Positions 24,620 to 32,065 of a DNA stretch of 43,333 nucleotides are shown in pieces. The stretch is from positions 1 through 43,333 of the forward strand of contig CAYVMN010000007.1 in assembly GCA_964452575.1 (NCBI GenBank), read 5' to 3'. How positions within the stretch are numbered: position 1 is the first letter of the stretch; each line of letters starts with the position of its first letter. The notes under the pieces were generated by a model. That model ran no database searches and was not told where the DNA came from. It saw nothing but the letters and a program-made list of their open reading frames with translations. The translations under genes were made by a program, and so were the position numbers. This stretch comes from CAYVMN01 sp964452575. Its GTDB lineage: Bacteria; Desulfobacterota; DSM-4660; Desulfatiglandales; Desulfatiglandaceae.

Positions 24620-25576
24620 CTAATACTTCCCGTAAGGTCTTGGTTTGATCTTGTTCAATAGTGGGGTGCTGGTATTCGCAAGGAGTATTGCAAAGGTCAC
24701 CCCATCAGGGTACTTCCCCCAGGTCCTGATTATCACGATAAGGAGACCGCAAATCACCCCGTAGGCCACTTTTGACCATCGAGTGACCGGTGAGGTGACA
24801 GGGTCTGTGGCAATAAAGAAGGCACCAAGAATTGTGGAGCCTGAGAGAATATGAAAAAGGGGGTTGATATAGGCCCCCCTGTCCCAGAGCCAGAGGATAC
24901 CGGCAAAACAGAACACAGCCCCGAGAAAACCAACGGGAATCTGCCACCGGATGACTCGTCTTATAAGGATGTATAATCCACCAACCAGGAGGGCGATGCC
25001 GCAGACGGTTCCTATCCCCCCTGCCTGGTTTCCCAGAAAGAGATCCAGATATCGAAAGCCGTAGTCATGAAAGGCCTCGATTCCGTCCAATTTATAAACG
25101 GCCAGCGGTGGGTCGGGGATCTGCCCACCAAAGGGTTCTACCCATGAAGCGATTCTATCCGGCCATGACAACCTCAGGACCAGCCAGCCGACCAGCATAT
25201 CGTTAAATGGATTATTTCCGAGCCCTCCGAAGATCTGTTTGCCCAACACGATCGCTGTGGCCGAGCCTATGATAACAACCCACCAGGGCGTGGTTGAGGG
25301 AAGCAAAAAGGAAAGGAGAAGACCGCTCAGGGCAGCGCTTCCGTCGCCAACGGTGATATCCCTTTTGAGGAATCTCTGCATGCCGGCCTCGGCCAGCATC
25401 GCCGTTATTACCGAGAGGAGCATTATCCTTAGGGCGCCCAGACGAAAATAGTAAACTGCAGCAATAATAGCGGGAGCAAGGGCGAGGACCTTGTTGTACA
25501 TTATGGTGGCTATATTCTTTCTGCCCAGAATATGGGGGGGGAATGATACGTATAGGCGGTACCTAGTAAGTTCCAT
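24620..25576 (-). CDS. rnfD: RnfD, Rnf2 membrane protein
   Basis: A 318-residue polytopic NqrB/RnfD protein. Marks are DGSAALSGLLLSFLLP, GKQIFGGLGNNPFNDMLVGW and AFFIATDPVTSPVTRW. At the place of the usual SGAT-type FMN threonine the sequence reads KLDGIEAFHDYG, with no threonine, so covalent FMN looks unlikely. The ATG at 25576 is chosen because AAGGAAAAAGGAC lies just ahead and the family begins there. A longer reading frame to 25729 would lie inside rnfC2. It overlaps the rnfC2 stop by 14 bases. Confidence 0.92.
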   Translation of the reverse strand: MELTRYRLYVSFPPHILGRKNIATIMYNKVLALAPAIIAAVYYFRLGALRIMLLSVITAMLAEAGMQRFLKRDITVGDGSAALSGLLLSFLLPSTTPWWVVIIGSATAIVLGKQIFGGLGNNPFNDMLVGWLVLRLSWPDRIASWVEPFGGQIPDPPLAVYKLDGIEAFHDYGFRYLDLFLGNQAGGIGTVCGIALLVGGLYILIRRVIRWQIPVGFLGAVFCFAGILWLWDRGAYINPLFHILSGSTILGAFFIATDPVTSPVTRWSKVAYGVICGLLIVIIRTWGKYPDGVTFAILLANTSTPLLNKIKPRPYGKY

Positions 25577-26891
25577 GTCCTTTTTCCTTAAGGGATAGTT
25601 CCATCTTTCCGTAATTGATGAACTGCACAAGAGGGCGCCTTGCGGGGCAGACATAGGCACATAGCCCACAATCGACACAGGTAAAGAGGTCAAACCGGGA
25701 AGCCGCTTCCTCAAATTTCCCAAATTCACAGAATCTGCCCAAGAAATTGGGCATCAGGCCCACGGGGCACACATCGACACACTCGCCGCAATTGATACAT
25801 GCCCGGTACTTTTCCTTTATGACCTGCTCCTTGGTCTGCACCCAGACCCAACGGGTGTCCTTGAGAACCGGTCTGTCAAGAGAGAATTGTGCCATTCCGT
25901 CCAAGGGATTGCCGAGGCTAACCTTACCTGGATCCCCTTCGAAGCCCCCACAGAAATCCACGAGGTCCTTGAGCGGGGCGCCGATCCGGACCTTCAAATG
26001 CTTGGGGACCTTTATTCCTGACCCGGATACGGTCACATATCTTTCGATCAGGGGTTTGCCCAGTTCGATCGCCTCGAAGGTATGAATGATCGTATCAACG
26101 TTGCTAAATACGACACCCATGTCAATGGCCTTTCCTCCGGGGCAGGGAATCTCTTTATTGAAGAGCGCCTTGAAGAGCAGGTGAGGGTGGCCCAGCGGGT
26201 AATAGACCTTGAGTCTGATTACCTCTAAGGCGGCATCAAGGCCGGCCTGTTGGATAGCCTGGATCACATCCTCGTGTTCTTCGCTGATGACCAGATGGAT
26301 CTTTTCGGGCCTTAACATCCTTTTGACCCACCTTGCTCCCTCAAGGATATCGGGTGCCTTCTCTACCAGGAGCCGGCGGGCAATTGAGCCTACAAGGCCA
26401 TGTCCTATCCCGTTAATTACGAAATGCCGGACAGCCTTCAGCTCGGTCCCGGCACTTTCGGAATCTGGGAGTATCTCGAACGGAATGGCCTTTACTCCTG
26501 AGTCCCTCATGACCACCATCATGTCGGCTGGCGCTGCCTCCACAGGGTTCTTTAAAGGGCGCAGGTCCGTCTTCCATGCCTCCTGGCCGTCTGATTCAAT
26601 AAAGATGCTGAGGGTATTTCCGCCTTCAGCATATCGGTAATCGGTAATGTCGGTCACCCTGCCGGATACCGGAGAATGGATAGGCGTCATCCGGTTATTG
26701 GGATCCTCACCGATTTTTTCTCCTTTGAACACCATTTCTCCCCTCTCTACGAGGGGCCTGCAAAAAACGCCGGGGCGGTCAGAGAGTGGAAGGATGATGT
26801 TTCTTGGCGGGGGCACTTCCTCGATGGGAATTTGCGGGGGAGGCAGCTCCATCTTGAACCGGAGACCCCCATACATCCGAATAGTATTCAT
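25563..26891 (-). CDS. rnfC: RnfC, Rnf2 peripheral subunit without the usual NADH signature
   Basis: A 442-residue RnfC. The N-terminal barrel-sandwich region is normal (PLVERGEMVFKGEKIGEDP, IHSPVSGRVTDI). A SLBB-like part (RYVTVSGSGI, VRIGAPLKDLVDFCGGF) and two [4Fe-4S] sites (C365/368/371/375 and C405/408/411/415) follow. Where NADH-binding RnfC has GxGGAxFPTxxK and ECEPYLT, this protein reads RDSGVKAIPFEILPDS and NGIGHGLVGSIAR. The NADH and FMN signatures are thus missing. The start is uncertain: ATG 26891 is used, TTG 26897 and ATG 26879 are alternatives, and none has a clear ribosome site. It is the first gene of cluster B. Confidence 0.9.
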   Translation of the reverse strand: MNTIRMYGGLRFKMELPPPQIPIEEVPPPRNIILPLSDRPGVFCRPLVERGEMVFKGEKIGEDPNNRMTPIHSPVSGRVTDITDYRYAEGGNTLSIFIESDGQEAWKTDLRPLKNPVEAAPADMMVVMRDSGVKAIPFEILPDSESAGTELKAVRHFVINGIGHGLVGSIARRLLVEKAPDILEGARWVKRMLRPEKIHLVISEEHEDVIQAIQQAGLDAALEVIRLKVYYPLGHPHLLFKALFNKEIPCPGGKAIDMGVVFSNVDTIIHTFEAIELGKPLIERYVTVSGSGIKVPKHLKVRIGAPLKDLVDFCGGFEGDPGKVSLGNPLDGMAQFSLDRPVLKDTRWVWVQTKEQVIKEKYRACINCGECVDVCPVGLMPNFLGRFCEFGKFEEAASRFDLFTCVDCGLCAYVCPARRPLVQFINYGKMELSLKEKGHGTY

Positions 26892-27205
26892 AAGCAAACC
26901 CGATGGGCAGATGCTAAGTCAGTCAAGGTACCACGATGTGTCATGTTCACGGTCCTATAGCAAAACAAGAGGAGGTTTGGAAGAAAAAAATGATATTTGT
27001 TTGAAAAATTGTAAGTCTGGAGGAAACAATCTGCCTAGGGAAGTGGAAGGTCACACCGGGGAGGGCTTCTGGTTTTTTCTTGAACTCCTTCTCGGATTTA
27101 TCGATAATATTTGATCGTTGATCCCAGATGCGAGAGATCTCCCCGGTCGCATAGGGGGGACATAGCCAAAATTGATATTGAACCCAACCTGCTTCTAAGT
27201 GACTT
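26892..27205. other. divergent intergenic region between cluster B and cluster C
   Basis: About 314 bases separate rnfC2 (leftward) from the small rightward gene. No gene is convincing here. It must hold the promoters of both clusters. A plus-strand TTGATA at 27173-27178 is the nearest -35-like element, but no good -10 follows. No clear sigma-54 site or large palindrome was found. Confidence 0.4.
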
Positions 27206-27460
27206 ATGGTTATCACTACGAGGGAAGGACAGTCATTCGACACGGAAAGAGACCTTGAGGCAGCTGAGCGCCACGTCCTCCAAAAGCTGTTCCTTTGGGA
27301 GTCCATGGCTTCCAGCCTCGGGCAGTTCAGAGAGAAGAGAGATGAGGCACTGCTTAAGGGATGGAATAACTCCGGGCCTGTTAATGAAGGTCATGCCCTC
27401 AAGACCATCATAAGGGACTTGGAGGCAAAGGTGTGCATTCGCCTCGGGATAACGCCTTGA
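27206..27460 (+). CDS. small hypothetical protein
   Basis: An 84-residue, charged, mostly helical protein (for example DTERDLEAAERHVLQKLF and ALKTIIRDLEAKVCIRLG). It has no recognised family, signal peptide or membrane segment. It ends 58 bases before the sensor kinase and reads in the same direction, so it may be part of that operon. The ribosome site is weak. Amino-acid composition and lack of a competing frame favour a real gene, but support is moderate. Confidence 0.5.
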   Translation: MVITTREGQSFDTERDLEAAERHVLQKLFLWESMASSLGQFREKRDEALLKGWNNSGPVNEGHALKTIIRDLEAKVCIRLGITP

Positions 27461-27518
27461 GGGCCATTACCCCTGAGTTAATAGAGATAACTCGTTAATT
27501 GAAAATGAGGAAAGACAA

Positions 27519-29501
27519 TTGAGAAGTCCTTCTCTCAAATCCGAGCCTGAAAGGATCAGCGAACACATTCAGGTGATTCGAGGAGAACAGGCTGAGAAGC
27601 CTCTCAATGTGGCCATTATTGGCGGTGGAAAGGCCTGCCTCAACCTGCTAAAGGTACTGGGTGAGGATCGCCTCTCGAGGCTCAACATGAATATATTGGC
27701 GGTATTCGACGTAAATCCGAATGCCCCTGGCTACATGTATGCAAGGGAGTCGGGGATCTTTGCGACCACTAGTCTCCAGGAGCTTCGGACCCTTAAGGGT
27801 CTTAATCTGATAATTGAGCTTACAGGATCTGCTGAGGCAAGGCGGGAGATCTTCAGGTTAAAACCTGGAGGGACCTCGGTAATAGACCATGTGGCAGCAA
27901 GGCTCCTTTGGGACCTTATTCAGATAGAGTCAGAGAAGGCAGAGCTCGTGAGGGAGCGGAAGAGGTACGAGGAGCGGAGGAAAAAGGAGACCCAGGTGAT
28001 ATTGGATTCCCTTCCCTATAGGATCATGATGATTGACATGGGCATGAAGGTGGAGCGGGTCAATGAGACTTTCCTCAGGGAGTTTCGTCGCACCTCCGAA
28101 GAGACCATAGGAAAGAGGTGCTATGAAGTCAGATACGGTCTGGATAAGCCCTGTAAAGAGAGTGGGGAGGTCTGTTTTCTTGAGGATCGGCTGGAGGAGA
28201 TTAAGGAAAAAGGGGTCCTGAGCACCATTAAGGAGTATGTCTCGGAGAATGGGGATATCCGTTACGACGTGATTACCATTTCACCAATTCTTGGCCACGA
28301 CGGCGAAGTTGCTTATCTGCTGGAGGCCTCAAGGGATGTCAGCGATAGGATCACGCTGGAACGTGAGGTAGAAAAATCCAATACCTTCTTTCAGAATGTG
28401 ATCGAGAGCACGGTAGATGGAATAGTCGTTGTGGATACAAAGGGCAAGGTGCTTATATTCAATGAAGGGATGGAAAGACTCACAGGATGTCCCGCCAAGG
28501 AGATCGTGGAGAGTGGGCACCTGAGTAGTTTTTACAACATTGATGTGGCCAAAGAGAATATGAGAAAGATGCGGAGTAATGAATACGGGCCTAAAGGCAA
28601 ATTAAACCCCACGAGCATGACCGTTACTACAAAGGAAGGTGAAGAGATACCGGTTACCCTATCGGCCTCCATAATAGAGATTGATGGAAAGGAGATAGGT
28701 AGCGTTGGGGTGTTTACGGACATGAGAGAGGTCCTCAAGATGAGGAAGGACCTGGAAGATGCCCACATCCAGTTGGTCCAGTCCGAAAAGGTGGCCTCTA
28801 TTGGCAGGATGGCTGCCGGGGTGGCGCACGAGATAAACAATCCCCTGTCAGGGATCATGATTTATGCTGAGATGCTTAAAGAGAACCTCAAGGATAACCC
28901 AGAACTGATGAAGGATGCCCAGGAAATCATTACCCAGACCCTGCGTTGCAAGAGGATCGTCTCGGAACTACTGGAATTCAGCCGACAGTCCATGGGAAAG
29001 GCATCCTCCTTTAGCCTGGGAGAACTGATCACCAAGTGTTTGAATCTCTTGATCAATCAAGCGCTCTTCCAGGACATTGAGGTCAATCTGGATATAGAGC
29101 CGGAATTACCCGAGATGGTGGGCGACGTGGGCCAGCTGCAGCAGGTCTTTACCAACCTTTTTATTAACGCAGCAGACGCCATGGGAGGTAAAGGTAGGCT
29201 GACTATCACCGCAAGTTATGACCCTGACAGACAAAGGTTTATCGTCAAAGTTGCTGACACGGGCCCGGGAATACCCGAGGAGTTGAGGGATGAGATCTTT
29301 GACATATTCTTTACCACCAAACCCGTCGGAAAGGGGACCGGGCTGGGCCTGGCTATCTCCCAGAACATCATAAACCTCCATGGCGGCAGCCTGAGATTTG
29401 AATGCCCCCCCGAGGGAGGTACAGTCTTTATTATCGAGCTTCCCTTTGAGGCACGTGAATTCTCTGTTGAAGGACCGGTTTTTGTAGGGCTGGATGAGTG
29501 A
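27519..29501 (+). CDS. PAS sensor histidine kinase with an N-terminal Rossmann-like domain
   Basis: A 660-residue cytoplasmic kinase. Residues about 29-135 form a Rossmann-like NAD-binding domain (VAIIGGGKACLNLL, ILAVFDVNPNAPG, LIIELTGS). A coiled helix (136-160) leads to PAS 1 (about 160-275), which has a cysteine pattern CYEV...PCKESGEVCF, then PAS 2 (about 285-400). HisKA contains VAHEINNPLSG with phospho-acceptor His about 437. HATPase motifs are NLFINAADAM, DTGPGIPEE and GTGLGLAIS. No membrane helix is seen. The start is TTG with a GAGGAAAG ribosome site about 8 bases upstream. The stop overlaps the next start (TGATG). It may sense redox state or a nucleotide and control the MetF/Hdr genes downstream, which is an inference. 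Confidence 0.9.
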   Translation: MRSPSLKSEPERISEHIQVIRGEQAEKPLNVAIIGGGKACLNLLKVLGEDRLSRLNMNILAVFDVNPNAPGYMYARESGIFATTSLQELRTLKGLNLIIELTGSAEARREIFRLKPGGTSVIDHVAARLLWDLIQIESEKAELVRERKRYEERRKKETQVILDSLPYRIMMIDMGMKVERVNETFLREFRRTSEETIGKRCYEVRYGLDKPCKESGEVCFLEDRLEEIKEKGVLSTIKEYVSENGDIRYDVITISPILGHDGEVAYLLEASRDVSDRITLEREVEKSNTFFQNVIESTVDGIVVVDTKGKVLIFNEGMERLTGCPAKEIVESGHLSSFYNIDVAKENMRKMRSNEYGPKGKLNPTSMTVTTKEGEEIPVTLSASIIEIDGKEIGSVGVFTDMREVLKMRKDLEDAHIQLVQSEKVASIGRMAAGVAHEINNPLSGIMIYAEMLKENLKDNPELMKDAQEIITQTLRCKRIVSELLEFSRQSMGKASSFSLGELITKCLNLLINQALFQDIEVNLDIEPELPEMVGDVGQLQQVFTNLFINAADAMGGKGRLTITASYDPDRQRFIVKVADTGPGIPEELRDEIFDIFFTTKPVGKGTGLGLAISQNIINLHGGSLRFECPPEGGTVFIIELPFEAREFSVEGPVFVGLDE

Positions 29502-30994
29502 TGGACGAGGCAATTAAGATCCTGGTTGTGGACGACGAAAAGGTCGTAAGGGATGGATGCAGTCGCGTATTGACTGGCAAAGGATACGGGGTGTTGACCG
29601 CAGGAAACGGTCAGGAGGGCATGGATATCTTGGCCAGAGAGATAGTTGATATCATTCTCCTCGATCTAAAGATGCCCGTGATGAGCGGGGAGGAGATGCT
29701 GGAGAAGACCCGGGAGATGTATCCGGACGTGCCCGTACTCATCATTACAGGTCACGGAACGATAGATACGGCCGTGGAATGCATGAAAAAGGGTGCATAC
29801 GACTTCATTACCAAGCCATTCCAGATCGAGCAGTTCCTGATAACCATCAAGAGGGCCGAGGAGAACAGGAGACTGGCCCAAAGGGCAAAGCAGTTTGAAG
29901 AGGAAAACATACGAAATCTCTACGACCTGGGCCTAGAGAAGAGCCGGTTGAGGACTATCATCAACTGTATGGCCAATGGGGTAATGGTGACAAACCGGAA
30001 TCTGGAAGTGGTCTTGCATAACCCTGCCTTCATGAGGGTCTTGGAGGTATCGAAAGAGATAGAAGGCCCCACCCCTATCTCAAGGATTATTACCAGCGAG
30101 GCCCTCGTGACCACCCTCAGGCAGATCCAATCGGGTGAGTCACCCAAGGACCAATTTATATCCCAGGAGATAAGGGCCGGAAAGAATACGCTCAGGGCCA
30201 TTTCCGTGCCTGCCTTGGGGCCGGATGACGGCGTGGTAGGCACTGTGACTGTCCTAGAAAATATCACCCCGTTCAAGCAACTTGATGAGATGAAATCAGA
30301 CTTCGTAAATATGGTTGCCCATGAGCTTCGTAGCCCCCTCGTCTCAGTCCGGCAGGCAAACAGCGTCCTATTGGAGGGCCTGGCAGGGCCGCTACAGGAA
30401 AAGCAGAGAGATTTCCTGGTCAGGTGCTCCAAGAAAATAGACCAGCTCCTGGAACTGATCAATGACCTCCTGGACATAGCAAGGATCGAGGCAGGGAAGC
30501 ATGTTCAACGTCAGGTGCCCATAGATGTGGGAGCGGTCATCAAGGAGGTCATGGCCCTGATGGAACCCAGGGCAAAGGAGGAGGGTCTGACTCTCAAATA
30601 TTCCTTCGGGAACCTGCAGCTGGTACAGGTAGACCCCAGGGGTATTCAGGAGATCTTCAACAACCTGGTAACCAATGCTATCAATTACTCCCCTGGTGGG
30701 GGCGAGGTCGTTGTCTCGGCCAAAGGCCTGGGCGAATATATGGAAATAAAGGTTCAGGATACCGGCGTGGGGATTCCGCCGGAGGAACTTCCCAAGATTT
30801 TTGACAAGTTCTATCGGGTGAAGCACCCGAAGACCCGCCAGGTCATGGGGACCGGACTGGGCCTTGCCATCGTGAAAGGTATCGTGGAGGCCCATCAAGG
30901 GACGATCGATGTGGAGAGCATCCCCGATAAGGGGACCACTTTCAGGATCCTGCTGCCGATCATCAAGGAGAACGAAAAAGATCTTCGGCCATGA
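29501..30994 (+). CDS. hybrid response regulator-histidine kinase
   Basis: A 497-residue soluble protein. The receiver domain (1-120) has acidic residues D11/D12, phospho-acceptor D55 and K about 105 in FITKPF. A PAS domain (about 150-260) follows, then HisKA with MVAHELRSPLVSVRQAN and HATPase with NLVTNAINYSPGGGE, DTGVGIPPEE and GTGLGLAIV. The ATG overlaps the previous stop, so the pair is co-translated and very likely forms a phosphorelay. No DNA-binding output domain is present. The final target is not visible. Confidence 0.92.
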   Translation: MDEAIKILVVDDEKVVRDGCSRVLTGKGYGVLTAGNGQEGMDILAREIVDIILLDLKMPVMSGEEMLEKTREMYPDVPVLIITGHGTIDTAVECMKKGAYDFITKPFQIEQFLITIKRAEENRRLAQRAKQFEEENIRNLYDLGLEKSRLRTIINCMANGVMVTNRNLEVVLHNPAFMRVLEVSKEIEGPTPISRIITSEALVTTLRQIQSGESPKDQFISQEIRAGKNTLRAISVPALGPDDGVVGTVTVLENITPFKQLDEMKSDFVNMVAHELRSPLVSVRQANSVLLEGLAGPLQEKQRDFLVRCSKKIDQLLELINDLLDIARIEAGKHVQRQVPIDVGAVIKEVMALMEPRAKEEGLTLKYSFGNLQLVQVDPRGIQEIFNNLVTNAINYSPGGGEVVVSAKGLGEYMEIKVQDTGVGIPPEELPKIFDKFYRVKHPKTRQVMGTGLGLAIVKGIVEAHQGTIDVESIPDKGTTFRILLPIIKENEKDLRP

Positions 30995-31073
30995 GGTCGT
31001 GCCGGAAAACCGTAAATGGACCAGCACTCAATTTAAGATATTCTTGGTTCGGATTCAGGATCAAAATATGCGG

Positions 31074-31101
31074 TTGACAAGAAAAGGCTTTTTTGATTAA
31101 A
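31074..31101 (+). promoter_or_regulatory. candidate promoter ahead of metF1
   Basis: A perfect TTGACA at 31074-31079 is followed after 16 bases by ATTAAA at 31096-31101. It lies about 70 bases ahead of the metF1 start, in the only long gap of cluster C. The -10 match is weak. Confidence 0.4.
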
Positions 31102-31146
31102 GGTCTTGACCTCTCGCCGCGGGCCCGCTCTATAGACCCCTTTTTT
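31102..31146 (+). terminator. possible leader terminator/attenuator ahead of metF1
   Basis: GGTCT (31102-31106) can pair with AGACC (31134-31138) around an inner self-complementary GCGGGCCCGC. Six T residues follow at 31141-31146. It could end the kinase transcript or act as an attenuator in the metF1 leader. The long, imperfect stem keeps confidence low. Confidence 0.35.
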
Positions 31147-31170
31147 ACCATCATTCCGGAGGTTAGTGTG

Positions 31171-32046
31171 ATGCCGCTACTGGAGAAAATCAAGGCTGGA
31201 AAGTTCGTTGTCTTGGGGGAATTTGAACCGCCGAAAGGCACCGATTTCTCGGGGCTCCTTAAGAATGCCAACAGTGCCAGGGGTCGGGTGGACGCCTTCC
31301 TCGTGCCTGAAATGGCCAACGCCGTGCTCAAGGCCAGCTCCCTAGGTGGATGCGCCTTCCTTCAAAGACAGGGCATAGAGACGGTCTTTCAGGTATGCTG
31401 CAGGGACAGAAACCGTTTGGCCCTTCAGGCCGACATATTGGCAGCCGGTGCACTTGGGATTCCAAACATTATGGCCGTGTCCGGTGAAGACATAAGATAC
31501 GGTGATCATCCGCAGGCCAGGACCGTGAACGACCTGGATCTGATAGAGCTCCTTGAAACCATTCACAGGCTCCAGAAGGGCAAAGACCTTGCGGGGATAG
31601 AACTGAGGGGACGGCCACAGTTCTCAATAGGTTGTACCGTAGACACGGGCGCCACCGGGGGTGTCTTGGAACTGGAGCTCGGCGGGCTCAAGAAAAAGGT
31701 CGAGCTGGGTATTGACTACATCATTACCAACCCCATATTTGACATCCGCCGTCTGGAGCAATTCTTGAAGCGGGTGGATACGGCAATGGTTGCGGTGATT
31801 CCCACGGTGCTCCTCCTGAAATCTGCGGGTATGGCAAGGTATATTGATCGGAATATCAAAGGGATTTCTATCCCTCCGGAAATGATAAGGGGTATCCAAA
31901 AGGCATCGAACAAACCCAAGGAATGCATCAATATTGCAGGGGAAATTATACGCCACATCAAAGAGATGGGTATGGCCGGAGTCTTGATCTCCACAGTGGG
32001 ATGGGAAGACAGGCTTCCTCATGTCTTGGATGCGGCCAAAACTTAG
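31171..32046 (+). CDS. MetF-like methylenetetrahydrofolate reductase (copy 1)
   Basis: A 291-residue TIM-barrel protein of the MetF family, which interconverts methylene- and methyl-tetrahydrofolate with FAD. It has GEFEPPKGTDFSG near the N-terminus with the conserved glutamate, CRDRNRLALQADILAAGALGI, and IMAVSGEDIRYGDHP. The ATG at 31171 is chosen because GGAGG lies 8 bases upstream. An in-frame extension to 31093 has no homology. The C-terminal half is more divergent than copy 2 (36283-37218). It precedes hdrA by 19 bases and is likely one of two MetF chains in a flavin-based electron-bifurcating complex. Confidence 0.85.
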   Translation: MPLLEKIKAGKFVVLGEFEPPKGTDFSGLLKNANSARGRVDAFLVPEMANAVLKASSLGGCAFLQRQGIETVFQVCCRDRNRLALQADILAAGALGIPNIMAVSGEDIRYGDHPQARTVNDLDLIELLETIHRLQKGKDLAGIELRGRPQFSIGCTVDTGATGGVLELELGGLKKKVELGIDYIITNPIFDIRRLEQFLKRVDTAMVAVIPTVLLLKSAGMARYIDRNIKGISIPPEMIRGIQKASNKPKECINIAGEIIRHIKEMGMAGVLISTVGWEDRLPHVLDAAKT

Positions 32047-32065
32047 GACATAAGGGGAATCTGTG

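Noticed and set aside
25577..25729. N-terminal extension of rnfD2
   Set aside because: It lies within the end of rnfC2, has no homology to RnfD, and ATG 25576 has a good ribosome site.
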